From positions 1 to 64,000 of the forward strand of contig MDYQ01000114.1 of assembly GCA_003024175.1 (NCBI GenBank): a stretch of DNA of 64,000 nucleotides. The letters run 5' to 3'. The stretch's first letter is position 1. Every line of letters starts with the position of its first letter. Position numbers and translations under genes: made by a program. The stretch comes from Planoprotostelium fungivorum (Eukaryota; Evosea; Variosea; Cavosteliida; Cavosteliaceae). Positions 48,801-59,668 of the stretch are shown piece by piece. Under the pieces are notes generated by a model that made no database searches, was not told the DNA's origin, and saw only the letters and a list, made by a program, of their open reading frames with translations.

Positions 48801-51800
48801 TGGGGAGGCTCATGACCGTGACTGGCGACGCCCGTCATTCAGAGGACGTGGAGATGCTGACGCGGCACGTCTTCCAGCTGTTCGAGAGTGCCCCGGCGGG
48901 TCAGGCCGGTCTAGTCGTGTCACCGTCTGTGGTGCCTCTCATGAACTCTCTGACGCTGATGGTGAGGGGTGAGCCACCCTTTGAGAGGCCAGAGAAGATC
49001 CGAGTGGAGAAGGAGGGAGTGAGTGACGTCATCACACGTCATACCACGTCATCACTGACTGATGACAGGTTCTCGCCTTGTACGAATGCGCAAAGATCAC
49101 ACCGGAGGGCAGTCAGAAGCAGATCGCATCACTCAAACTCTTGTCCGCCCTCCTTTCGGCCGATGCCGATCTGTACCGTCACATCGTCGATGACCTGCTG
49201 CACGACCTGTCATCCGATCGAAATCTCCCGGAGAAATCAATGAGATGTACCGCCATACTGGCCTCTGTCTCTACGGCGTGTGCAGACATTCTCATGGACA
49301 GCGGAATCGTCGCGCACTTCTCCCAACGGGTCCAGCAGCCGGCGGCGAACCCAGAAGCATTGAGGTCTCTCTTTGATTTCTTCACGGTATGTGCGTCCAG
49401 CTCTCGCATCAAGACGTGGCACAACGACAAGATGCTGGGATACGTACTCGATCTGTGGTCGACGGTCAAATTACGCCCGGAGACTCTCGTACCCTATCTC
49501 AATCTACTCACCTGCATCATCGATGGATCACCCGCCACACAAGAGACCGTAGGGCACTGGCTGGCCGACATGCTGGAGAGAGAACCCTCTCTAGACAATC
49601 CATCGCAGTGTAAGCTGTTAGAAGCTCTACTGTGCACGAGAGACTATGCCTACGTCACCATCAGGGATAAGAGTTATCACGGTACATCCAGTCACGGCGG
49701 CCAGCAAGGTAGAAAGTCTCTCAGTCTGCCGCTCGAATTCGATGCCAACAACGCTGGCAACGCGACCGTAGATGGTGCTAATGTAAAGAGCTCTTCCCTC
49801 CCGGCGACGGCGTACATCTACACGACGATCAAAGCGAATCAGGGATTCAGCAGCGGCTACCACTACTGGGAGGTAGAGGTGTTGGGCACTTCGGGTAATC
49901 TCTTCATCGGTGAGCATCTCATCCGTATCATCCATCATCGTCATGCATCATGCATCATCATGACATCAGACATCATCGTTAACATCACGCATCATCATGA
50001 CATCAGACATCATCGTTAACATCATGCATCATCGTTAACATCATGCATCATCGTTAACATCATGCATCATCGTGACGTCACGCAGGTGTGGCCGAGCAAG
50101 AACATCCAGTCCACCACTACCTGGGACAATTCTCAGCCAACGGTTTCATGTCTTTCGGTCTCCTCGGCTCTTCCTCCTCTTGGTTCTACTCTGCCTCAGC
50201 CGACACACAGAACTCGAAGCAGTGGGGGTCCATGTTCTCTAAGGGTGACGTCATCGGCGTCGAATTGGACTTTGAGGCGGGAACTCTCAGCTACTTCCGC
50301 AATGGAGAATCTCTGGGAGAGGCGTACTCGGGCGGCTTCGGTGATGGAGAATTATTCCCATCCGTCACACTCCACGCCCCGGGTGATCACGCGGCCTTTC
50401 TGTACTACTCGCAGGCCAGCAAGCCTTACAAGAAGAAACCGACCATTGTGGATGCGACGGAGGGTAATCAGTACGACAGATCTTCCGTCATGGCGTTGGA
50501 TTCTTCACATCCATTGTTCTACCACAGAACGACTACCATCTACTGCGTGCCCGTCGGAACCACACTGGGACATTTTAAGAGCGTAGTCAAGTCACTCAAC
50601 CCTAATGCCAAGAAGATGGAACTGTACGACGGAAAGCAAGTGCTGAAGGGAGAAGGACAATACATGCAGAGTCTACTGCAGCCATCGGGTGAGAGGAAGA
50701 ATCATCCACGTGACATCGTCTCATTCGATCCAGTCAGTGATATCATCGATCTACAACTCGCCACGAGTGAAACCGATACCCCGGAAGAGGCTCAACCTCC
50801 TCTGAGGCCCATCCACAACCGTCTCGTCCAAGTCTTAATCGAGAGGAACACCTTCTCCCTACTGGTGCAGTGCGTCTACAACTCGGCCGAACAGAAGATG
50901 ACGCAGAAACTCTCCCCAGACTCCACGGCCTCGGTATCCAGCTGGCTGTCTTGGCTCGACCTCCTCCGAATTTTCATCCGGATTTCAGATTACGCCTTCC
51001 ACTTCCTCAACGACAAGAGGTGCAGGAGCCTCTTCATCACGGCGATTCGAGGAAAATTCGTACCCGAAGAAATGGCGGGAAATCTCAACAAGAACCACCC
51101 CATCGATCACGAAGAAATCAAATCAGACATGTTCCATCCAGTCATGATGGCCTTGCGAAGACTATTGAGAGACCACACGTCACTCGATACCGAGCGTAAC
51201 GTACGCAAGGGCATGATCGAAAACACCCTCCTCGAGAGATTTCTCGTCAAGATATCCAATCTGAGCGGTGTAGAGCCCAACAACCCGGAACGATTTCTCG
51301 AAGTGACGAGCCACGACAAAGACAGGACGGCAAAGAAGAACAAGGAGGGCGGGAAATCGAAGGCGAACGCAAAGACGTTCTGGGCAAAGGGAACTGGCTA
51401 CGGTACTTCGTACGACGGAGAGACGCAGTGGGATCACCAGCAATACACGAAGACTATCCTTGCGAAGGCGAAGCAGCAGGCTCAGATGATGAGCGTCCTC
51501 GGTGGTTTTTTATCTCTGCCGACCGATCGGTTGAGCCGGGCCGTAGACATGGATTACCTGTCAGAATTACTGAGGGACTCTAGCTTGGTACCCACCCTCA
51601 TCAGCTACCTCAGGAACGATTCACTCCTGGACCTCATGCGACAGAGTCAGCTGTACGCCGCCGTGTTCGATCTCATCGGAGGCATCGCATCACACGCACC
51701 TCTGGTCTACCTCTTATCGACCCATGAGGACGAGACATCGTCGATTTGTGAGCTCATCAACAAGTTACACGTGATGGCAGAGTTATTCATCCGCACATCG

Positions 51801-53082
51801 AAGAAGGCGGAGAAATTATCCGACGTGGACGACGAGGTGAGAGGGTGTGGTGAACGAGATTGACTGGTTGTAGAAGGAGAAACACAAGAAGGAAGAGGAT
51901 ATGACGGAGATGAACGTGGCACACTGCATTCTCCTCGTTTCGAAGTTGGTCAACGATGCAACGTCCGACGTCAAGCAGATGAAGGTGGAAAAAACAGAAA
52001 AGACCGAGACTCCAAGTGTGGACGCATCAGAAACGAACGCTACGGAAACAGATGCCATACCGGGAGGGGTGACGTCATCTCGAGAAGAAGAGCTGAAGGT
52101 GGATAGGTCATCGACGACCTTCAAGTCATCCATCAGAAGAATAAGGACATCCGAGATGTCTACTGTTCCGAAATGCGTTCGCTCCAGTTTGGAGAGGTAA
52201 AGAAGATCGTCCGTGACATCGACTCACGTGCGGCAGATGACCATGACCGACGAGAGTGGAGAGCACTTCCACCACCACTACGCCAGCCGCATCGAACAAG
52301 AGACTGCGGGCATGGCCACAAAGTTCAAGAGGCTCGTGCAGGAGATCTCTTCACTCAGCAACGGCTTACCTCTATCTCCAGAGTCTTCCGTGTTCGTTCG
52401 GATCGATGCAGAGAGGATGGACGTCATCAAAGGTGATTCGCAGGGAGGTAGCTACGCCGTGCTGATACGTACAGTACTCATCACCGGTCCGGCCTTCACG
52501 CCCTACAGCAACGGATGCTTCCAATTCGATGTCTATTGTCCGACAGATTATCCATCGTGTCCACCGGTCATCAATTTAGAGACGACAGGGTCCGGCCTCG
52601 TGCGGTTCAATCCCAACCTCTATACCTGCGGCAAAGTGTGTCTGTCCCTACTGGGTACGTGGCATTCTACCAATCAGAACGAACAGTGGAACGAGAACAG
52701 CACCATCTTGCAGGTGAGACGTTTTAGAAGAGGAGAGACTGACTCAAATGAGGTCCTCGTGTCCATCCAATCCCTCATCTTCGTTGAGCAGCCCTTCTTT
52801 AACGAGCCCGGCTTCGAGAATCTGATGGGAACGCAGAACGGAGACAAACAGAGTAGAGATTACAATCAGAACATTCGCCTTCAGACGTTGAAGTGGGCCA
52901 TGCTGCATCAGCTCAAGAACCCCCCGGCCGGGTTCGAAGATGTCATCCGATCTCATTTCAAGCTGAAGAGAGAGAGCGTTTTGAGCGAAGTGGAGGTGTG
53001 GGTGAAGGAGAGTCCAGGAGGAAAGCAGCAACAGATGAGAGATCAATTGGAAGAGCTGAAGAAGGAAATGGACGCTCTATAA
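42820..53082 (+). CDS. Giant BIRC6-like ubiquitin-conjugating protein with SPRY domain
   Basis: Spliced exons give roughly 3,000 residues. The N-terminus is acidic with a run of nine lysines (about 43057-43085), then helical-repeat sequence. Two beta-sandwich, discoidin/DOC-like stretches follow (around 44470-44620 and 47940-48450; RYITLKIQHDGNKPIALTRI). A SPRY domain lies at about 49830-50400 (YHYWEVEVLGTSGNLFIG, GDVIGVELDFEAGTLSYFRNG), then more helical repeats. The C-terminal UBC domain (about 52430-52900) has the catalytic Cys in NPNLYTCGKVCLSLLGTW, then VLVSIQSLIFVEQPFFNEPG and TLKWAMLHQLKNPP, closest to BIRC6. I see no BIR motif. The start at 42820 (MEVLFGLFKNSFGG) is preferred to the in-frame ATG at 42778. 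A split into two genes cannot be excluded, but no internal promoter or stop supports it. Confidence 0.8.
49930..50075 (+). repeat. Intronic tandem repeat, CATCATCGTTAACATCATG unit
   Basis: Within the intron that splits the SPRY domain of the giant E2 gene, a 19-bp unit CATCATCGTTAACATCATG repeats three times. An older, longer unit containing CATGACATCAGACATCATCG precedes it. The intron is about 175 nt, longer than most here, through this expansion. Confidence 0.8.
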
Positions 53083-53191
53083 ACGACTTTTGTATGTAGA
53101 TGGTGCGAAATTCGAAAAAAAATGGAATTTTTTTACCCGATCTACAATTCGCCAGGGGGAGTCGGTGATCTCTCGATCATATCACTCAGCC

Positions 53192-54498
53192 ATGTCGAAT
53201 CTTGCGTTCGAGGCCATCGAGCTGAGTAAGCAGATTGCTGCTCATACCGCCAAGAGACAGGAGCAGTTCAAATTAGCCGTCCCAGTCAAACATTTGGTAA
53301 ATCACATCTCAAATCATCCTTCTGACGTTCTAAAGATTATTGGTGTCGGTCATCCATGTTACCCCAAAGCCCTACAGAGTGTGGGAAGAGGTGTTCTCAA
53401 ATTGGCAATGCAAGAGAAAGGATATAAGGAAAAGTAAGTCTCACATCTCGAGCACCATCAAGGTTGACGCGAAATCCAGGAAGCTCCAAAGCATGAGCTC
53501 AACCAGCTGGAAGGACTCTGGTAACATGTTCCTCGTCCCAGAACTCCACGATCCCAAGTAAGAATACATCCATGGACTCGCTGTCTCGTTGTCTAAACGT
53601 ATCAGGACCCTCGCTCGAGTCGTCTTCACCATCATGAATTATCACAAACTGAAAACCAGAGATCTCACCGTCATCCACAACGATGGAACGAAGAAGATGG
53701 GAACCATGGGTATCAGTCGTGCCGTCTATAACGAGTGATGGTCTCATCATCCACTTGTCCATTCTGACATTATGCTGTAGACCCACCAATGTCAACCGCT
53801 TCGTCGATGCACTGACGGCCAATCTCAAGTATGAAGGAGGTTTCCGAAGAATTTGGATCGGTACGAAGCTTCAGGACGACAGAGTGAGTCGTGTAGACGC
53901 GTTCGTGATCATGACATCAACAGGACTTTTTGGTGTACGATCACGAGTTTCCGAGAGGAAATTATGTCGGAAAGGGTGGAAAAGTCAGAGAGTGAGCACC
54001 ATCATGTACACATCGGATCATAGACACATCATTTTCATCACGATCGCGCATTGATCGATCGTGACTCATTCCAAATCAAGGACCGAACACTCTGACGGAC
54101 CCTTCCACCTTCTCAAGCCCGACGAGTACAACCTCATGCTCGAGAGAATCTACCCCGTGAGTCCATCTACAACCAGCCACTCTGACCCCTCCCCAGCTCT
54201 TCTCTAGACACTTCTTCCCTGAGATTTTGAACGAGAAGAGTCAGAAGCACAGATTCGATGATGAAGAGATCGATAGAAAGCCAGTGAGAACAGACAAGGT
54301 CTGGGGCAAGTATTTGAAGCAAGTAGAAGGTGAAGGAGACTGTAGAGAGACATAGACTGATCGAGTGCAGACTGGAAGGAAGAGTGGAACCAGCAGGACA
54401 TGAAGTCGGATGCAGAGGGAGGAAGGGACAATCGACCCAGAGACAGAGAACAGATCATCGCCAGCGCTTTTGCGAAATTGTTCGAGCAGCTGAAGTGA
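53192..54498 (+). CDS. Unrecognised protein, N-terminus weakly SpoVS/Alba-like
   Basis: About eight exons run from ATG 53192 (MSNLAFEAIELSKQIAAHTA) to a stop at 54498 after FAKLFEQLK. The N-terminal region contains LKIIGVGHPCYPKALQSVGR and ends KLAMQEKGYKEK. The I-G-x-G, spaced Ala-Leu and terminal Gly-Tyr recall the SpoVS/Alba fold, but this is a faint resemblance. The middle reads TIMNYHKLKTRDLTVIHNDG and GGFRRIWIGTKLQDD. The C-terminal part is charged (HRFDDEEIDRKPVRTDK) with a helical end. Exon junctions after about 53890 are approximate. AATAAA follows the stop at 54506. I cannot assign a function. Confidence 0.6.
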
Positions 54499-54505
54499 TC
54501 TGCAC

Positions 54506-54511
54506 AATAAA
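54506..54511 (+). terminator. Poly(A) signal AATAAA
   Basis: AATAAA lies eight bases after the stop of the upstream plus-strand gene and 20 bp before the stop of the convergent small gene. Confidence 0.5.
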
Positions 54512-54531
54512 AACGAAAATAGAACGACCAC

Positions 54532-54871
54532 TCAGACGTAACACTCTATATCCTCCCCTGTGGATGTGTAGATGAGCCAGATGATCGACAGGAACATCAG
54601 CTCAACCGAAGAGCATTTTCGCTTCTGCTATGTCTGTACAGACGAAGAAGAGTGGGGATAGTCACCAGGGTGAAGGATGATCGTGTCATTCTCAATCACC
54701 CCACGTGATGTGCGCGTGGACGAGAAGATTTACGATTCTGAAATCTCCTGCCGCAGAAGAGGCCTCTAGACGACCGAAGATGTTGGGATACAAACCGAGG
54801 AGATGTTGAATACAATCACCCCTTGCATTCTTCTTTGAGAAAACAAAGGTGATCGTCGATCGGACGACCAT
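54532..54871 (-). CDS. Tiny three-exon gene, about 74 residues, unknown function
   Basis: I found this by reading the minus strand. Exons 54871-54700, 54633-54607 and 54557-54532 join through introns of 66 and 49 nt and sum to a multiple of three. The product begins MVVRSTITFVFSKKNARGDC, contains CIQHLLGLYPNIFGRLEASS and FRIVNLLVHAHITWGD, and ends AKMLFGEDIECYV. It is mixed hydrophobic and polar without an obvious membrane span and looks like a compact folded protein. If the second intron is not used, a stop after KMLFG ends it eight residues sooner. No family recognised. Confidence 0.5.
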
Positions 54872-55135
54872 GCAAAGATCGAGATGTTACAGATGGTTTT
54901 AGCAAAAGGATGTATCAAAGGAACAAAAGAAGCGGTAGCGTCAGCGGTTGGTTTTTTTTGTCGAAAGCTTTTCTTTGAAGTAACCGATTGACTTTGCGCT
55001 TCGATGGTTCAGCGAATGGGTCAACCGTATTTTTTACATTGACAAAAATATTATGGGACTCATGACAGTCAATCCCTGCTCAACATCATCCATTGCTTCA
55101 TGTCGATCGATGGCGAGAATCACAGTGCATCCTCT

Positions 55136-56971
55136 TTATTTATCCTGAGACCACTGGATGGTCTTGATATCAATGCCCTCCTTCACCATCTCCCACAGAG
55201 GCGACATCTCTCTCAGCCTCTCCACGTTCGCTGTCAACAGCTCTATGGCGTAGTCGATCTCCTTCTCTGTCGTGAACCTTCCGATGCCAAATCGAATGGA
55301 GGAGTGTGCCACGTCCTGAACATAATCAGCGACAGGGTGCATTCTAAAGCTCACCTCTTCGACTCCCAGAGCTCGTAAGACGTAAGAAGGTTCGAGAGTG
55401 GCGCTCGTGCAGGCGCTGCCGCTCGAACAGGCAACGTCCTTGAGACCCATCATGAGTGACTCTCCTTCAATGTATGCGAACGAGACATTCAAGTTGCCGT
55501 AATATCTATACCGAGTCACTGTCTATCCTCTAAGACGGTCGTTGTGTCACCTGGCCTCCATATCACCGTTGACGTAAATTTCTGGAATCTTCGCCTTGAT
55601 GCCGTTGTAGAGGCGATCGAACAGCTTCTTGATGTGCTTCGTGTCTCTCTCCATCTCTTGGGCGGCGATCTGGCAAGCTGAACCGAGGCCAGCGATGAGA
55701 GCGGCAGGTAAGGTACCCGATCGGATGCCTCTCTCCTGACCACCACCAGATTGGATGGCTTCGATTCTGACTCGAGGACGTCTTCTGACGTAGATGGCAC
55801 CGATGCCTGGTGGAATGAATAAAATGAAAAAAATGGAGTTTAATTGTTTTTTCGGTGTCACCTTTCGGGCCGTAGAGTTTGTGTCCGGAGATGGAGAGGA
55901 GATCGATCTTCATCTTGTTGACGTCGAGAGGGATCTTGCCGACTGCCTGGTGGAATGGTCACTAGTTGTCGTGATGACGGTTGTGATGTAGATTGGATGA
56001 TGATGTGATATGGATGGTGTGATCGATGGTGTGATGGAATAGAGAGGAGACTGACCTGTGCGGCGTCTGTGTGGAAGAAGACACCGTTCTCTCTGCAGAG
56101 GGTACCAATCTTTTCCAAGGGCTGAATGACACCGATCTCATTGTTGACTGCCATGATGGAGACCAATACGGTGTCCTTTCTGATCGTGTTCTTCAATAAT
56201 TCCAAGTCCACTAGTCCATTCTGCTGTACGGGTAGATATGTGACCTGATTTCCATCAACAATCGATGTCACATCATCATCACCTCGAAGCCTTCTTGTTC
56301 CAAAGCTCTGCAGGAGTCTAAAACACACTTGTGCTCCGTGACGGTTGTGATGACGTGTCTCTTCTTCGACTTATAGAATCGAGCGACACCCTTGATGGCG
56401 ATGTTATTGGACTCTGTGGCTCCACTGGTGAAGATGACCTCTTTAGAATCGGCTCCAATTAATTTTGCAATGTTCTATTGCGAGATGATTAGAAATCGTG
56501 ATGAATCGATTTGAAGATGTATTTACCTCTCTGGACTCCTCGACGACGTCATGTGTTTCCCATCCGTAAGAATGTGTGTTTGAGTGAGGATTTCCGTAGC
56601 TTTCTGTCATGTATGGCATCATATTATCCAAAACCCTCGGGTCGATGGGAGAGGTGGCTTGCATGTCTAAGTAGATAGCTCTGCCCGCCTTCTTTGTTAT
56701 CTGCAGACTGTCTGCTATCTGTTTCTCCTCTACATCACAATCAACTTACTCATCCAATCACATTATGCTACGTACCTACAGGGGCTGACTGTTTAGTCAT
56801 AATTGGTTTGAATGATAATTCTTGCTGAAGCTGAGGGGCAGGAGCAGCTGTCGCTTTACCGCGAGCGAACATCGTGATCTTTGGTCTCACCACCTGGTGC
56901 AGGGCAGGCCTGAAGTGACTCTGTACGGCAGCCTTCTGTGCGAAACGAAGACATGTAGTGTTCCTAATCAT
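55136..56971 (-). CDS. NFS1: Mitochondrial cysteine desulfurase Nfs1
   Basis: This PLP enzyme takes sulfur from cysteine for iron-sulfur cluster assembly and tRNA thiolation. The N-terminus ([20 protein letters not shown]) is basic and lacks acids, as expected of a mitochondrial presequence. Catalytic landmarks are [69 protein letters not shown], the PLP lysine in [26 protein letters not shown] and the active-site Cys loop [19 protein letters not shown]. The end, with [20 protein letters not shown] then [20 protein letters not shown], matches eukaryotic Nfs1, so it is full length (near 450 residues). Six or so short introns. Upstream on the same strand lies an unassigned 300-bp gap. Confidence 0.95.
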
Positions 56972-57274
56972 CGTGGCTGTTGTTTCTGTTCCTCGGTTTC
57001 TATGGAACGTGTGGTCACGACATCATAGTTTCAAAAAATTGAGCGGCGGAATTTCACTATTTATCCGTACAGGGGCAGCGATCTAATGTTTCATGAGGGT
57101 TTAAAGTTGTTCTTTTAGAGCTCTAACTCCTGTGGCTGCCAGAGCGTCTCTACCTCCACCAGTTGCCCCACTGTTCCCGCGCAAAACTGAACATCAAACC
57201 TTTGAAAATGAAACAACTTCAAGATGAAAGTAAGAGTGACCATTCTGATTCTTAACAATATCTTTTATACATAA
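56972..57274. other. Intergenic; Nfs1 promoter side
   Basis: About 300 bases. A 42-residue minus-strand ATG frame (about 57120-57244) exists but shows no conserved feature. Runs of T near 57020-57110 are visible. I assign nothing here. Confidence 0.35.
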
Positions 57275-58416
57275 TCACAAATAGAAATCATTGGTGATCT
57301 CTAAATGCCTGGTATGGAGGACGTCATCCATCTCAAAGCTCATGCAACCACCGTCGAATCCATCCAGAGCAGGTGCCACCCAGTCGGATTCTGTGTCTCC
57401 AAATGGAGGGCGAGGGGAGAGGTGATTGTGGTGAGACGTTTCATCTGCAGATGTGAGTACGATGAGATCATTCAAGGAGGCTCAGCCTCTGAAACGTCCA
57501 CCGTCTCGTCTCTCTCTCTCTTCTCTGTGGATGAGAGATGAGCTCCCATCGCCATGAATGGGAGAGGTGCCGTCGACTCTAATGATGCCATGTCAGACGA
57601 CTGATGGAGATCAGCGGGGAATGAATCGAGGAAGCTATCGAGTTGGATATCTTCGTTCGTCTCTTGAGGGGTCTGTCATCGCACATCAGGTCTCCAATCG
57701 TGTGAGGACGATGGTCACCTGAGGCAGTGTCTCCTCTCTGAAGACCCTCATGTATTCTTCTTCGAATCCTTCAGACAAGAGATCCGGCAGACGATTCCAG
57801 AGGCTCCTGAGTATCGACTCATCCTGGGTGTCTGTGGATGTATGAGTCATCTGATTGGATGTGTGAAACACTCACTCAAATACTGTAGGACTCTCAATTG
57901 GTCGTTTGGAGGTTGTCTGCTGTAAACCACGCTCTCGGGGAGGGTGCAGAATCGGTAGACCACATCTCCATGCTGATTCAAGAGAGCGACCTCGTAACGT
58001 CCGTGACCTTTGAATCCCTTCTTCATCAGCGGCCTCTGAAAGTGTATCTCGATCGCATCTCCCATCTCCTCGACTTCGATGATCGCTTCGGTGGACGTCG
58101 ATTGTTTCTTCCCTTCCCCTCTGTAGCAGAATTGGACCTTGCAAGCTCTGAGATTTTGGATGTTCTTCACATCGGAGGCAAAGATCTGAAGGATGGCAAC
58201 GTCTTTGACGCTGTGAGGGCCGGGCATGACTCGAAGACGGTGGCATTGCTTTCCTCCTTTACCGGGATGCCACGGTAAGACGTTGATGAACCCACGACCG
58301 TTGATCAGGAGTAGTCCTGCATATTCTTCTCTGATGTGGTGGCTATAATTGAACATGATGGATCTGAGCCGTGACTTTCCTCTTTCAATGAAGAACATCA
58401 AGTATGTGTCTGTCAT
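57275..58416 (-). CDS. Unrecognised soluble protein
   Basis: The first exon, from ATG 58416, encodes about 170 residues (MTDTYLMFFIERGKSRLRSI, then INGRGFINVLPWHPGKGG). Predominantly beta-like sequence follows, with HRLRVMPGPHSVKDVAILQI and FKGHGRYEVALLNQHGDVVY, which could be an Ig-like or beta-sandwich fold. A 44-nt intron joins this to a helical exon (RSLWNRLPDLLSEGFEEE). Another intron leads to an acidic Ser/Leu-rich tail. The first in-frame stop is at 57472; an alternative splice would extend the tail to 57275 with FEMDDVLHTRHLE. No family recognised. The 3' end is therefore uncertain by about 200 bp. Confidence 0.55.
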
Positions 58417-58917
58417 CTTAGAGGTATGTGTCTTTCAGAGAGGTGTGACGTTCGTGTGGTGAGAAGAGGTGCTGCTCGTAAGCTTGCCTCAGTTGAATTA
58501 ACTTTTGGACATTGGAATATCTAAGGACGCTCGACCGGCCGTCCGAGTGGCTGGCCGTCCTGCCTTGTAAAATTTTTGGGCTGAGACGAATTCTGATGTA
58601 TTACGTCTTTGAAGCCATTCAACTGCTTGTGAGAGCCTCTGTCTCTATGTGCGAGTGAGTATGTCTCCACATTGAAAGCGCTCGATCTGGTTGACGCTCG
58701 AGATACCGTTATAGAATTATTCCAGCGTTGATCCCGCTGACAGACGCGAGAACTGGTATCAACCCGTGCATCTGCATCACCGTGAGAGTGTCTAAATGTG
58801 ATGATGTTCACTGAGGTCACCAAGTGATGGTGCTCCACGAAAATCGTGATCATTCTCAACCATAAATCCAAAAGTCACAACATGGTCCATAACTATCACA
58901 GATGCGTAAATAAATCT
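58417..58917. other. Intergenic, about 500 bases
   Basis: It lies between the unrecognised gene's start and the TSPO stop. A minus-strand stretch near 58430-58520 reads like coding (NVQKLIQLRQAYEQHLFSPH) and might be an upstream exon of the neighbouring gene, but I could not join it in phase. Nothing else identified. Confidence 0.35.
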
Positions 58918-59576
58918 TTAGTATAACTTCTTGTCTACTGGTTGGTTGTTCCTCCAGATCCAAAAGTTGAGAGTTCCTGCTGTCCATCAACACAGACACA
59001 TCGTCAGGAACTCACCGGCGAAAGACACCCACAACCAATAAGGAATGAGAAGCTTGCCCGCCAAACGATCCACCTGGACTATCGTGTGAGAATGATGAAA
59101 TCCTGATCATCAAAGACATTCGATTCGTACCTTGACGAACTCATGGGCCGTGTAGAGGATGCCGAGATTCAAGAGGGTGATGTCAATCATGGCCAGATCT
59201 GGTCTCCTCTTTACGAAGAAGAGGGGAGTCCAGGAGAAGTTCAGCACCAATTGTCCAAAGTATGCCAACATGGGCGCCGTCGTGAGAGCAGTGGTGAGAG
59301 GTAAATATCCAGTCAATCGGGCAAGAACACGGAAAGAAGCGTAGCCCATGGTGGCATACAGAGTAGTCCATGCAATTGGAAATGCAATGGGTGGGGGAGT
59401 CCAACTGAAGAAGTGGTCAGCGAAGAGAGAGGTTGTGTTACACCCACGAAGGCTTCTTCAAGTTCTTGTAATATGTGGCCAGAGCCTGTCTGGTGAACAG
59501 ACCCGACGTCCATCCTCCCAGAATGGGGAGTCCGACTGAAGCCACGGCCAGAGGCCAGTTTACATTGTGTGCCATC
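58918..59576 (-). CDS. TSPO: Translocator protein TSPO (TspO/MBR family)
   Basis: A five-helix membrane protein that binds porphyrins and sterols; it sits in the mitochondrial outer membrane in animals. The N-terminus (MAHNVNWPLAVASVGLPILG) leads into KKPSWVWTPPPIAFPIAWTT, the conserved KPSW.PP..FP..W block, restored when an intron starting GTAACAC is removed. LYATMGYAS, LVLNFSWTPLFF, DLAMIDITLLNLGILY and the C-terminal LIPYWLWVSFAAGTLNFWIW follow. All the tryptophan landmarks of the family are present and the length is about 175-180 residues. It is divergent from the WASH gene with 92 bp between start codons. Confidence 0.92.
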
Positions 59577-59668
59577 GTCGTCTGATGTGATGTGAAAAAC
59601 ATTCGATCGAGGTCATCTCCCTTCTCTACAACGAGTGTTTGCTCCTTCGCGTCCGAACGCGTGTGAAC
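59577..59668. promoter_or_regulatory. 92-bp bidirectional promoter of TSPO and WASH
   Basis: This is all the DNA between the two divergent start codons. It includes ACATTCGATCGAGGTCATCTC and a C/T-rich stretch; no TATA box is obvious. Sharing of elements is inferred from spacing. Confidence 0.4.
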
